From the NCBI RefSeq assembly GCF_003846445.2, contig NZ_CP030139.2, forward strand, positions 62,001 to 126,000: DNA of 64,000 bases, in the 5' to 3' direction. Origin of the DNA: Synechococcus elongatus PCC 11801. Lineage in GTDB: Bacteria > Cyanobacteriota > Cyanobacteriia > Synechococcales > Synechococcaceae. Of the stretch, positions 55,757-64,000 are shown one piece after another. Made by a program: the position numbers and the translations under genes. The notes below the pieces were generated by a model, which was given only the letters and a program-made list of their open reading frames with translations, had not been told where the DNA came from and searched no databases. Numbering within the stretch: position 1 is the first letter of the stretch; each line of letters starts with the position of its first letter.

Positions 55757-57022
55757 CTACTCGTTCATATTGCGATAGGTAGCCACTGCCGAGGGTGAAA
55801 TCCGATTGAGGTAGCGGAAGATCCAGTATTTGAAAATCGTGTCAAGAATCACTGGAAACGTTGCAATAAACAAGAAAATAAAGGAGCGATTCTCAGGGAC
55901 GCCAAAATGTCGAGCGATCGACTCAAGGATCACTTCCCAGCCGTGGGGTGAGTGAAAGCCGACAAAGACATCAGTAAACAAGATGATGATAAAAGCCTTG
56001 GCACTATCGCTAATGCCATAGACAACCTCATCAATAAAGGACTTGAGGAGCTGAATTTCTTCCCGAGAGGAGATCAATAAAATGGCAAAGGCGGCGGCGG
56101 AGATCAAATCAGCAAAAATATTCTTAATCGCATTCGAGCTTTCGTGGCGATATTCAGCGGCAATCTCTTCCGCCTTCTCGCGCACCCGCTCATCAATCTC
56201 TGCCTCTGTCAGGGGAGGTGCCTCTTTGAGATAGTGCTGAAAGCGAAGCAGCTGCTGATATTGATTGAGTTTGACAAAGGCTTCTTCTTCCATCTGGAAG
56301 TTAAGAAAAATCGCTTCGGGATCCTCGCTACGCAGGCGATCGACAATCGGACCCACGATAAAGGACTTGCTAATTTGCTGCGTGAGGAGCGGTACCAAAA
56401 TCAGTAGTAGGACGAAGCGCAGTGCAATAAGGGTTTTGCCCTTGCGCGATCGAAAGTTTTGAACCAGCTGATCCTCTGCTTTGGGGTCGAGTTGCTGCCG
56501 TAAATCAGCAAAAGCCCCAAAAATCGATCGCGGTAAAAAGCTGGTCTGGCTGATGAGATACTCATCCTCACCCTCAGGATTGGGAGTGGGCTTGACGTTA
56601 TTTTTCGAGGTCATCAGCGGCGAGGAGTCAGGAGTAGAAACGTGAGTAGGTGGCTGACCGTAGCGCTCTAAAACTTGGTCAATGAGTTGTAGCTTCTCAT
56701 AGGAAATGGTGGACGATCGCATCCCAGGGCGCCCCAAGGCAAGACCGGCCTGAAGCTGGACGGGCTGACGCCGAACATAGCGTTGCCGATGGCGATGTAG
56801 GGTACGCAGGGTTTGTCTGAGTTCGGCCTGCAGCCACGATCGCTGTTGACTGCTGAGTTGTGGAGGTAATCTCTGCAGCGATCGCCCGCCTGCATACTCG
56901 CTTTCCAGCGCACAGATGTAGAGGGCTGCTTCGTAGGCTTGCTCTAGATCGAGCCGTGCAGTTTCAGAATGCTGATTGAGGCGTCGCGCGACCCAGTCTG
57001 AAATCCCTGCAAAGAGCGCCAT
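55757..57022 (-). CDS. pxcA: Proton extrusion protein PxcA (CemA homolog)
   Basis: 421-residue membrane protein needed for light-induced proton extrusion in cyanobacteria. A soluble N-terminal half (about 1-195) precedes a CemA domain with four membrane segments beginning at [20 protein letters not shown]. The N-terminal [20 protein letters not shown] also fits. The gene is upstream of cobU. Confidence 0.9.
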   Translation of the reverse strand: MALFAGISDWVARRLNQHSETARLDLEQAYEAALYICALESEYAGGRSLQRLPPQLSSQQRSWLQAELRQTLRTLHRHRQRYVRRQPVQLQAGLALGRPGMRSSTISYEKLQLIDQVLERYGQPPTHVSTPDSSPLMTSKNNVKPTPNPEGEDEYLISQTSFLPRSIFGAFADLRQQLDPKAEDQLVQNFRSRKGKTLIALRFVLLLILVPLLTQQISKSFIVGPIVDRLRSEDPEAIFLNFQMEEEAFVKLNQYQQLLRFQHYLKEAPPLTEAEIDERVREKAEEIAAEYRHESSNAIKNIFADLISAAAFAILLISSREEIQLLKSFIDEVVYGISDSAKAFIIILFTDVFVGFHSPHGWEVILESIARHFGVPENRSFIFLFIATFPVILDTIFKYWIFRYLNRISPSAVATYRNMNE

Positions 57023-57094
57023 AGTAAATCAGAGGAAATCGCCGCGATGCCAGCAGTGACTGTCCCCTGATTGTAGTGCCCTGAGATCGGAGCA

Positions 57095-59065
57095 ATGTCG
57101 ACGGCGATTTGGTTTGAGTGTCCCAGCCGCCAAGGGCGAACACAGCAGTTACTGGAGTGGCTGCAGGCGGCGGGGCAATCACAGACCGCTACGGCTGAAC
57201 CGCTCCTTGTTTTTGCAGCCACCGGCGATCGCCGCTTGCAATTAGAGGCGCGACTACGGGCCACGACCGGCGTGACGATGGCTTACCAAACGGTCACGCC
57301 TCTTGGGTTTATCCAACAGGAAGTCGAGTTGTTTTGGCCTTGGTTGCGATCGCCCCAAGCAGCTCAATCCGTCGTTTTACTGCCCTCGGAAAGTGAGCAG
57401 GTTCTCGCTAGTCAAGTCTGGCAAGCATGGCTGAGCGATGAAAGCTTACTCTGGCCGGGCACTGTCGCAGCTGCCTCAGCCCGGCGCTGTTTGGATCTGC
57501 TGTTGCTAGCAGGTTTAGCCGGTGTGCCGATTCCTGAGATTCCCCAACGACTGCAAGCTGTCTTACCCTCACTGCCACCGCCAGCATTGGTCACTGCTCT
57601 GGAAGTTTGGGTGGACTGGTGTTTGGAGCGGGGACTGTTGAGCTATGGTTTAGCAGCTCTGCTCTATGGTCAAGCCCTCTGGCCGCTCGCTGCCTATCGC
57701 GATCGCTTGAGCCAGCGATTCAGTGGTTGCTACGGCGATGATGTCGATGAGTATCCCGCTTTGCTGCTGCCCTTATTTCAACAGTTTGCGGCGGCAGGAT
57801 TGCCCTATGGCTGTACCTTCAACCCACTGGGGCGCTGCCGAGAAGGTCAGGGTGCGGATCCGGATGCCTGGCAGGCTTGGGCGCTCGCGGCGGGACTGGA
57901 ATACTCCTCTCCCTCCCTAAGACCCGCTGGCCTTGGACGTTGGCAAGCAGCAGTCCAAGCCAGTGTTTTGGGAGATGAAAACTCAATGTTGGTCAGCGCG
58001 GGATCAGCGTCTCCTTTCTCGAGTTTGCAAACTGTATCTCGGGGGCAACTCTTGCGTCAGGTGGCCGAGACGGTCGCACAGGCCATTGATCGCGGTGAGG
58101 TTCAACCCCATGAGATTGCCATCATTGGCCCAGGCATTGATGCGATCGCTCGCTACACCCTGATCCAGATTTTGGAGCGCCGCGGCGTTGCTGTGCGACC
58201 GCTTGCTGAGCAGCGACGTTTACCCAGTTCTGCGCTGGTGCGATCGCTCCTCACGCTCCTAGCTTTTTTGCAGCCGAGTTTAGGGACGCGCCTACGACGG
58301 GAAGCAGTGGCAGAAATGCTGACAACCCTGAGCGATTGCACGATCGATGCCGTCCGCGCAGGCTTGATGGCGGATGTTTTGTACGTACCGCACCGAGAAC
58401 AGCCCCAACTACTTGCCGTTCAAGCTGCACCGCGCTGGGATCGCTTTGGTGATACTGCTATTTGTGCGTATGAAGCACTTCTAAATTGGCTTCAATCCAT
58501 GCGCAGCGAGACCTCTGCCCTGCGACAACTGGAAGCTGCTGCCCAACAATTTTTTCCCCGCAATCGCCTCAGCTTGGCTGAAACCGCGCATCTCCAGCGG
58601 CTGCTGGAAGTGGCCGATCATCATTGGCAGCTCCAAGCTGCCTTGGGGATCGAGGCTGAAGCCGCGATCGCACACCGTTTCTACGACCTGGTAATGGAGG
58701 GGACGTTTGCCGCGGATCCTTTCCCAGAAAGTCTGTGGCATCCTGCAACCCCAGCCGTTACCCTCGCGACCCTATATCAGTACCGCGTCTTCCAAGTGCA
58801 TCACCGCTGGCAGTTTTGGCTTGATATCAGCTCCCCCCTCTGGGATCGAGATCAACCGGCTTACTATGGCTACGCCGCCTTTCTTCAGCAGCCAGTGCAA
58901 CCGTTTGACCCGGTTGAAGCTGCCCAAACCCGTTTGCTCCGCTGTTTAGCTGACCTGCTGGCCCGTGCTGGCGATCGCATCATTCTCTGCCACAGCGATT
59001 TATCGGTCAGTGGGAAAGAACAATCTGGACGCTTGTTGACCCTGCTGGCATCAACTCCGGCGTGA
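57095..59065 (+). CDS. Helicase-like protein lacking a P-loop (cyanobacterial recombinase-type)
   Basis: 656-residue soluble protein. The N-terminus resembles UvrD/AddB-type helicase motif order but the GxxGxGKT is missing: PLLVFAATGDRRLQLEARLR (about residues 36-55) is followed by YQTVTPLGFIQQEVELF, like motif Ia/Ic. The C-terminus ends RIILCHSDLSVSGKEQSGRL, like SF1 motif VI. It may be an inactive helicase-fold partner in DNA-end processing, as RecC is for RecB. It carries a ribosome site GGAG before the ATG. Function is inferred only from resemblance. Confidence 0.6.
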   Translation: MSTAIWFECPSRQGRTQQLLEWLQAAGQSQTATAEPLLVFAATGDRRLQLEARLRATTGVTMAYQTVTPLGFIQQEVELFWPWLRSPQAAQSVVLLPSESEQVLASQVWQAWLSDESLLWPGTVAAASARRCLDLLLLAGLAGVPIPEIPQRLQAVLPSLPPPALVTALEVWVDWCLERGLLSYGLAALLYGQALWPLAAYRDRLSQRFSGCYGDDVDEYPALLLPLFQQFAAAGLPYGCTFNPLGRCREGQGADPDAWQAWALAAGLEYSSPSLRPAGLGRWQAAVQASVLGDENSMLVSAGSASPFSSLQTVSRGQLLRQVAETVAQAIDRGEVQPHEIAIIGPGIDAIARYTLIQILERRGVAVRPLAEQRRLPSSALVRSLLTLLAFLQPSLGTRLRREAVAEMLTTLSDCTIDAVRAGLMADVLYVPHREQPQLLAVQAAPRWDRFGDTAICAYEALLNWLQSMRSETSALRQLEAAAQQFFPRNRLSLAETAHLQRLLEVADHHWQLQAALGIEAEAAIAHRFYDLVMEGTFAADPFPESLWHPATPAVTLATLYQYRVFQVHHRWQFWLDISSPLWDRDQPAYYGYAAFLQQPVQPFDPVEAAQTRLLRCLADLLARAGDRIILCHSDLSVSGKEQSGRLLTLLASTPA

Positions 59066-59139
59066 CTAACAGGGTGATTGCCCATGTCTCAAGGCGCCCC
59101 AGTGCCATGGGCGATCGCATTTCACCATCCTCTTGGCAG

Positions 59140-59955
59140 CTAACTTAAGAGCGTTGCCCAAATGCCAAAGGCTGGAGTCAGATCGGGTCTTGCAAGCAAC
59201 AGAGTCGGCCAGTTGATGGCGCCATAGTCTTGCCCAGCTTGCAGAGGAAATTGTTGACCAGATAAAGACTGCCAGTCTGCCCCGAGCGCCTGGGCCAGCA
59301 CCCAAACTGCCGCAATGTCCCAGACTTTTGGAGTTGCCTCCAGGGCACCGAGGGTTGTTCCCTCCAGCACCGTCAGAAAATTAGCAGTCGAGGCTCCCAG
59401 CATCCGAATTTTGCAGGGGAAGGGATCGGTTCGCCGTTGCAGCACGATCGCGCTGCGGGTGCAAAGGCTAAATAACTGATTCGAGCCCAAGGGAGTTTGT
59501 CGCAACTTCAGCGGCTGTCCATTACGTTCTGCCCAAGCCGCAGGCGCCAAGTCAGTCCCTGTAGTGCAGACGCCACAATAAAAGCGATTAAGCGGCGGCA
59601 GAGCGATCGCCCCAAACACAGGCAAGCCTCGGTAAAGCAACGCCAGAGAGATTCCCCACAGCGGAATGCCCTGGGCAAAGTTGGTGGTGCCATCCAAGGG
59701 ATCAACCACCCAAGTCCAGTCTGACCCCCCAAAAGTTTGGTGGCTTTCTTCAGTCAGCAGGGCATGGTCAGGAAAAAGCTGAGTCAGGCGATCGCGCAGG
59801 GTTTGGTCGGCCCAGCGATCGGCCGCTGTAATCAAGCTCCCGTCTTCCTTTTCCGTAGCTTGGAGTGTCCCAAATTCCTCTAGGAGGCGATCGCCCACCG
59901 TTTGGCAGAGTGCTTCAATCGTTTGGGCGAGCGATCGCCAATTGGGTTGAGTCAT
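59140..59955 (-). CDS. Inositol monophosphatase family phosphatase
   Basis: 271-residue metal-dependent sugar or inositol phosphatase. The metal motifs are EESH (69-72), DPLDGTTNF (85-93) and KVWDIAAVWVL (about 210). In cyanobacteria these act on inositol phosphates, histidinol phosphate or 3'-phosphoadenosine compounds; the substrate is not readable. Its ATG shares the A of the upstream carrier stop (TGATG). Confidence 0.88.
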   Translation of the reverse strand: MTQPNWRSLAQTIEALCQTVGDRLLEEFGTLQATEKEDGSLITAADRWADQTLRDRLTQLFPDHALLTEESHQTFGGSDWTWVVDPLDGTTNFAQGIPLWGISLALLYRGLPVFGAIALPPLNRFYCGVCTTGTDLAPAAWAERNGQPLKLRQTPLGSNQLFSLCTRSAIVLQRRTDPFPCKIRMLGASTANFLTVLEGTTLGALEATPKVWDIAAVWVLAQALGADWQSLSGQQFPLQAGQDYGAINWPTLLLARPDLTPAFGIWATLLS

Positions 59956-61382
59956 CAGTCCAGCTCAGCTGCCAAGACATCACTGAGTCGAACACGGCTG
60001 TGCTGACGGAACTCCTGCACATTGACGCGACTGAGACAGGCGATCGCCACCAACATCCCCAGCGCTTGGACGGCAAAGACCAAGGCATAGGCTGGGAAGA
60101 GGGCCGCTCCTCCGGCTGCCAGTGCTTCCGCTGAAAGCCCTAATTTACCTAAGTCAAAAATTGCGCCGCCACTGACAGTCGCTATAGCGCGGGACAGGGC
60201 TTGCGCCAGCCCCCAAGCGCCGATAAAGGTTCCGGCTGTCTCAGCCAAGGTGAAATCGAGCATCAGAATGATTGAGCCACTCGTAGCGATCCCAGCACCG
60301 AGGCCAAACAGCACGATCGCCGATCGCAATAACGTCGGCCAAGGTCCCCAGCCCGCCGCAATGATCAGACAGAAGCAGAGGGCACTCAGTCCACAGCCAA
60401 CTTGCGCAGTCCGTTCTTTCCCTAGTTTCGGCACCACCAAAAAGCCAGTCACTGCCGTGCCAATCAAGGTGCCAAAGCCCCAGTAGGCATTGAGCTGCGA
60501 GGATTGCCCGACACTGAAGCCAAAGACTTGACCGGCATAGGGTTCCAGAATCGCTTCTTGCAAGAAAAGACTGAAGGTCAGGACGGCCAAAAAGGCGAAA
60601 AAGAAGCCCGTTTGACGACTCGCCGTCAGCACCCGTAAGGCACGACCGAGAGTAATGCTGTCCTCGCGGTCGCGGCTCTGCGATCGCTCCACAAATCCGG
60701 AGTAACGCCGCTCAACCCCTACCGTTGCCAGCAGGATGGTGCCGAACACGAGCAGTGGCACGACAGTGAAGAGTTGCTGCAGCGAGCCTTGAATTTCAGC
60801 CAGGGAAGACTCAGCACCAACTGACTTCAGCAAAATCCCCGTTGTGATCCCACCGATGACGATCCCCACCATCAGCATCGACCAAACAATACTGACCAAC
60901 TTGGGTCGTGTGCGCTCATCCGTGACATCGACGAGCAAGGCCGCAAACGGAGTCGAACTGGCGCTGATAGCCACACCGTAGAGGGCGAACGTCAAACCTA
61001 GGGCGATCGCATAGAGCCAGGTATTACCGCCCCAGCCACTCTGCTCAAAACTAGCGGCTAAAGGCCAGACTAAGCGGACAGCCAAGCTAGCCACGAGGCA
61101 AAAGGTGGCACTACCCAGCCAGATGTAGCCACTGCGGTGCAGTCCCCAAAGCGGTCGCGTATCAGAGAGCTGCCCAAACCAGACCCGAACCGGCGCGACA
61201 AATTGGTGCATGGCGATCGCGCCTGCCACCAGTAGAGCCGGCAACCGCAGTTCATCGATCATGACGCGGTTGAGAACCCCCAGCGTCAAGATCGACATCA
61301 CGCCAAGGGATGCTTGAAAAAGCCCAAGCCGTAACATCGTCCCCAGACTGAGGGATGGCGGCACAGGCTGCGACTCAACCAT
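59955..61382 (-). CDS. PucC/BCH2-family major facilitator
   Basis: 475-residue membrane carrier with about 12 helices. The loop with WFGQLSDTRPLWGLHRSGYIW is typical of the PucC (photosynthetic LhaA/PucC) branch of MFS, which aids assembly of pigment-binding proteins. MVESQPVPPSLSLGTMLRLGLFQ fits the family start. A GTG at 61406 would add 8 residues. It is coupled to the phosphatase gene downstream. Confidence 0.85.
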   Translation of the reverse strand: MVESQPVPPSLSLGTMLRLGLFQASLGVMSILTLGVLNRVMIDELRLPALLVAGAIAMHQFVAPVRVWFGQLSDTRPLWGLHRSGYIWLGSATFCLVASLAVRLVWPLAASFEQSGWGGNTWLYAIALGLTFALYGVAISASSTPFAALLVDVTDERTRPKLVSIVWSMLMVGIVIGGITTGILLKSVGAESSLAEIQGSLQQLFTVVPLLVFGTILLATVGVERRYSGFVERSQSRDREDSITLGRALRVLTASRQTGFFFAFLAVLTFSLFLQEAILEPYAGQVFGFSVGQSSQLNAYWGFGTLIGTAVTGFLVVPKLGKERTAQVGCGLSALCFCLIIAAGWGPWPTLLRSAIVLFGLGAGIATSGSIILMLDFTLAETAGTFIGAWGLAQALSRAIATVSGGAIFDLGKLGLSAEALAAGGAALFPAYALVFAVQALGMLVAIACLSRVNVQEFRQHSRVRLSDVLAAELD

Positions 61383-61455
61383 GGTGGACACAGACAAATG
61401 AGACACCTTTTAACAATGCAACATCAAACCTACCTGGTGGCGGGCTGGTAGAACG

Positions 61456-63066
61456 TTAGCTGCCGACGCGAGCCAAGTTACTGACGTTGCTGACAGCTCG
61501 CTTGATCCGGGCGAGCGCCAAGTTATAAGCCGTGATGGCATTGAGGGCGTTAGCTTCTGCCCGCGTCAAGTCTCGTTGCGAGTCGATCACTTCCGTCTGG
61601 GTGCCAACACCAGCTTGGAAGCGCAGACGTGCCAGGCGTAGGGCTTCTCGTGCCTGCTCAACAGCCTTACGGGTGGTGCCGATGTTTGCCAAGTTGGTCT
61701 GCAGGTCGTAGAAGGCAGTCTCAACGTCGGTCCGAATTTGATTGCGCGTCAGCACAAAGTTCTGCTCCGCAATCTGGCCGTTCAGTTCCTGTTGCTGGGC
61801 ATTGGCATTGGCTAAGCCACCGTCAAACAGCGGCACGTTGAGTACCAATCCAATGGAATAAGAATAGTTACTGTTATTCGTGAGCGTTGGTGATGGGAAG
61901 GTCAGAGCTTGGCTGCCACTGCGGAGGTTGCTATTGATTGACCCGGTTACGCCATAGGAGGCTTGCAGGCCCAATTGCGGCAGGATTTGTCCTCGGGCTG
62001 CTTGGGCTTGGTTGTAACTGATATTGCGTTGCAGCACTTCCCGCTCGAGCTCTGGACGGTTTTGAAAAGCAAGGACAATACTCTCGTCGAGGCTGAGATT
62101 CCAAGGTGCGGCTAGTTCTACAGGATCGGCCGTCAAGACATTGACGTTTTGCGGCAGGTTGAGAGCCTGCACTAAGGAACGGCGAGCTTTATCTTGATTT
62201 CCGATGCTGTCAACCAAATTTTGTTGGTCTTGAGCAAGCTGAACCTGTTGCCGCAGCACATCAAACTGGGTACCAACGCCAGCTCTGAATAGAGCCTCTG
62301 CATCTTTGAGACTTCGTTCCGAGGCAACAACCGATTCCCGCGCAATTCGAACGAGCTGGTCGGCATTCTGGAGCTGATAGTAGGCTTCAGAAACAGTGAG
62401 CTGCAGGTCTTCGAGGGTGGCTTCGAGATCCAGTTCTGCTTGGGTGACTTGGTCGCGGCTGGCAGCTAGTTGGGCACCCCGGACAAAATCGAAAATCGTG
62501 TAGTTCAGGTTGAGGGTTGCCCCGATCGAAGATTGTCCCAGAGTGGTGAAGAGACTACTGCCTGTGGGCTGAACGGTAGACCCTTCAGTCACATTGAGCC
62601 GGTTGCCACTCTGCTGATAGCCAGCATTACCTTGAAGCCCAAGGGTTGGGTAAAGAGCAGCTTCTGTTCCTCGCAGCGCTGCCCGCCGTTGCTCAACTTG
62701 GAGCTGGCGAATTTGGACTTGGGGATTGTTGAGGCGAGCTAAATTCAGCGCCTGCTCCAAAGTCAGTGGTTGGAGCGATTCGGTTTGAACTTGGTTGGGC
62801 TGATTCGGAAGCTGGAAGGGATTTGGGTTAGCTTGCAACTCCTTGAGCAGATTGGCATCAGGAACTACTTCCTTGACGGGGCTCGATGGAGGCGTCGTCG
62901 GTGCCGGCGTGGTTGCGGCTGGTGGTGGGGAGTTTTGGGCAATCGTGGGGGATGGGCCCGTAGCCTGAGGATCCACAATGTCCGCGATCGCCGCAGGCGG
63001 CTCCATTCCATGGGCTGCGATCGCCAGAGCGCTCAGCAAAGAGAGACGGTAGAGAAAAGCAGCCAT
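61456..63066 (-). CDS. TolC-family outer membrane channel protein
   Basis: 536-residue exported protein: signal peptide (about 1-28), a Pro/Thr-rich spacer (residues 40-65), then two OEP repeats of paired long helices, beginning LTLEQALNLARLNNPQVQIRQLQVEQ and LSLDESIVLAFQNRPELEREVLQ. It forms the outer membrane exit duct for type I secretion or efflux. No inner membrane pump is adjacent. The ATG at 63066 gives the signal peptide; a start ten codons upstream does not. Confidence 0.88.
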   Translation of the reverse strand: MAAFLYRLSLLSALAIAAHGMEPPAAIADIVDPQATGPSPTIAQNSPPPAATTPAPTTPPSSPVKEVVPDANLLKELQANPNPFQLPNQPNQVQTESLQPLTLEQALNLARLNNPQVQIRQLQVEQRRAALRGTEAALYPTLGLQGNAGYQQSGNRLNVTEGSTVQPTGSSLFTTLGQSSIGATLNLNYTIFDFVRGAQLAASRDQVTQAELDLEATLEDLQLTVSEAYYQLQNADQLVRIARESVVASERSLKDAEALFRAGVGTQFDVLRQQVQLAQDQQNLVDSIGNQDKARRSLVQALNLPQNVNVLTADPVELAAPWNLSLDESIVLAFQNRPELEREVLQRNISYNQAQAARGQILPQLGLQASYGVTGSINSNLRSGSQALTFPSPTLTNNSNYSYSIGLVLNVPLFDGGLANANAQQQELNGQIAEQNFVLTRNQIRTDVETAFYDLQTNLANIGTTRKAVEQAREALRLARLRFQAGVGTQTEVIDSQRDLTRAEANALNAITAYNLALARIKRAVSNVSNLARVGS

Positions 63067-63255
63067 GGAGGTGTTTGAACAAAAGAGCAGGGTCAAAGGG
63101 AAGCGGATCCGCAGTTAGAGAATTTTCTTCGCTCAGGGAATCCTTGCCTAATGTACCGAGAACCGCAACATTTGCACTGAGTTCCCATTGCGCTGTTCAA
63201 TCGCCGAGAACTCAGGAAACAGCCGCTTTTTAGTGAGACTCTCAGCTGCGATCGC

Positions 63256-64000
63256 TCAACGGTGGGGTAGGTCGGGGAAGGCGGCCGCGATCGCCGGATG
63301 GGCGATCTGTCCCTGAGCCACGTTCAGTCCTTCCGCCAAACCAGAATCGCGATCCAAACTACCCAAGCCGTGGGCGGCGATCGCTTGGACGTAGGGCAGT
63401 GTGCTGTTATTCAGAGCCTGTGTCGCTGTCCAAGGAACAGCCCCAGGCATATTGGGCACGCCGTAGTGAACAACGCCTGCTTCTACGTAAGTTGGTTGGC
63501 TGTGGCTAGTAGGACGCAGGGTTTCAATGCAACCACCTTGATCTACTGCCACATCCACGACAACTGAGCCGGGGTGCATCTGGGTAATCAGGTTGCGACT
63601 AACGAGCACCGGTGCACGGCGTCCGGGCACTAAAACTGCACCAATTAACAGGTCAGCTTGCGGGACGCGGGCTTCAATTTCGGCAGGACTGCTGTAGAGC
63701 AGTTCAACCCGGGACCCAAACAGTGTCTCCAGTTCAGCTAGCCGCTCAACATTGATATCGACAATCTGGACTTTGGCACCCAGGCCGATCGCCATCTTGG
63801 CAGCTTCGGTTCCGACGATCCCGCCACCCAGAATCACCACCGTGCCAGGACTGACACCGGGAACCCCACCTAGTAAAACCCCTCGTCCCCCTTGTTGGCG
63901 TTCTAGAAAGCGAGCTCCAAATTGCACCGACAGTCGACCTGCAATCCGGCTCATCGGCATTAACAACGGCAAACTGCCATTGCGGGCGGTGACAGTTTCA
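63256..64000 (-). CDS. ald: Alanine dehydrogenase (5' end cut by window)
   Basis: About 248 residues of the C-terminal part; the frame stays open to the window edge. ETVTARNGSLPLLMPMSRIAGR matches the conserved centre of Ald; the NAD site is VVILGGGIVGTEAAKMAIGLG, and CIETLRPTSHSQPTYVEAGVVHYGVPNMPG is highly typical. It interconverts L-alanine and pyruvate with ammonium. The C-terminus is complete. Confidence 0.94.
   Translation of the reverse strand, partial: ETVTARNGSLPLLMPMSRIAGRLSVQFGARFLERQQGGRGVLLGGVPGVSPGTVVILGGGIVGTEAAKMAIGLGAKVQIVDINVERLAELETLFGSRVELLYSSPAEIEARVPQADLLIGAVLVPGRRAPVLVSRNLITQMHPGSVVVDVAVDQGGCIETLRPTSHSQPTYVEAGVVHYGVPNMPGAVPWTATQALNNSTLPYVQAIAAHGLGSLDRDSGLAEGLNVAQGQIAHPAIAAAFPDLPHR

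Overview
The window reads as a chromosomal segment of a unicellular freshwater cyanobacterium, most likely Synechococcus elongatus (the PCC 7942/6301 lineage). Evidence: very dense HIP1 octamers (GCGATCGC), photosystem I genes psaF and psaJ, ndhD, crtH, bciB, pxcA, a PucC-family carrier, and a complete nirA-nrtABCD-narB nitrate operon with divergent nirB-ntcB, which is the arrangement I know from S. elongatus. The strain assignment is inference. I see no insertion sequence, prophage, CRISPR array or rRNA; one tRNA-Lys(UUU) is present.

Layout. 1-5.2 kb: tail of an unidentified gene coupled to a phosphoribosyltransferase, then ndhD, thrB and cobD on the minus strand and a VOC-family protein. 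5.2-9.9 kb: tRNA-Lys, class II fructose-bisphosphate aldolase, ftsH, and a TPM-domain membrane protein. 10.1-13.7 kb: three-gene proton-translocating transhydrogenase operon (pntA split in two, plus pntB) and a DUF2808 secreted protein. 13.7-18.6 kb: rpmH-rnpA-PH protein-yidC-jag-DUF177-Ycf46, the conserved block around the membrane insertase. 18.6-25.7 kb: M48 peptidase, Get3/ArsA-like ATPase, DUF2358, ClC channel, GST, cysteine/cystine lyase-like PLP enzyme, and a lone cyclic-nucleotide domain. 25.7-31.7 kb: SbcD/Mre11-like nuclease, tsaD, psaF-psaJ, then crtH with two small genes downstream. 32-34.6 kb: orphan Wzt-type ABC ATPase and a Crp-family regulator. 34.6-45.9 kb: the nitrate regulon. 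46-64 kb: mixed housekeeping and hypothetical genes, including bciB, an LCP ligase, recR, sipA, cobU, pxcA, a degenerate helicase-like protein, inositol monophosphatase, a PucC-like carrier, a TolC-like channel and the 3' part of alanine dehydrogenase.

How the genes work together. The nitrate block is the strongest unit: NrtABCD imports nitrate/nitrite, NarB and NirA reduce it to ammonium with reduced ferredoxin, and NtcB and NirB tune the operon. The shared nirB/nirA promoter carries three perfect GTA-N8-TAC (NtcA-type) sites plus a TGCA-N5-TGCA element. A 24-bp perfect palindrome made of two abutting HIP1 sites sits between nrtA and nrtB, and two more hairpins sit between nrtD and narB, suggesting that expression is graded within the operon.

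I found no convincing wholly new multi-gene system. The best leads are: the Ig-like insert in the extracytoplasmic loop of YidC; a 20-base leader motif shared by rpmH and the TPM gene; a helicase-like protein without a P-loop; a secreted HExxH protein; and the intra-operon hairpins of the nitrate operon.
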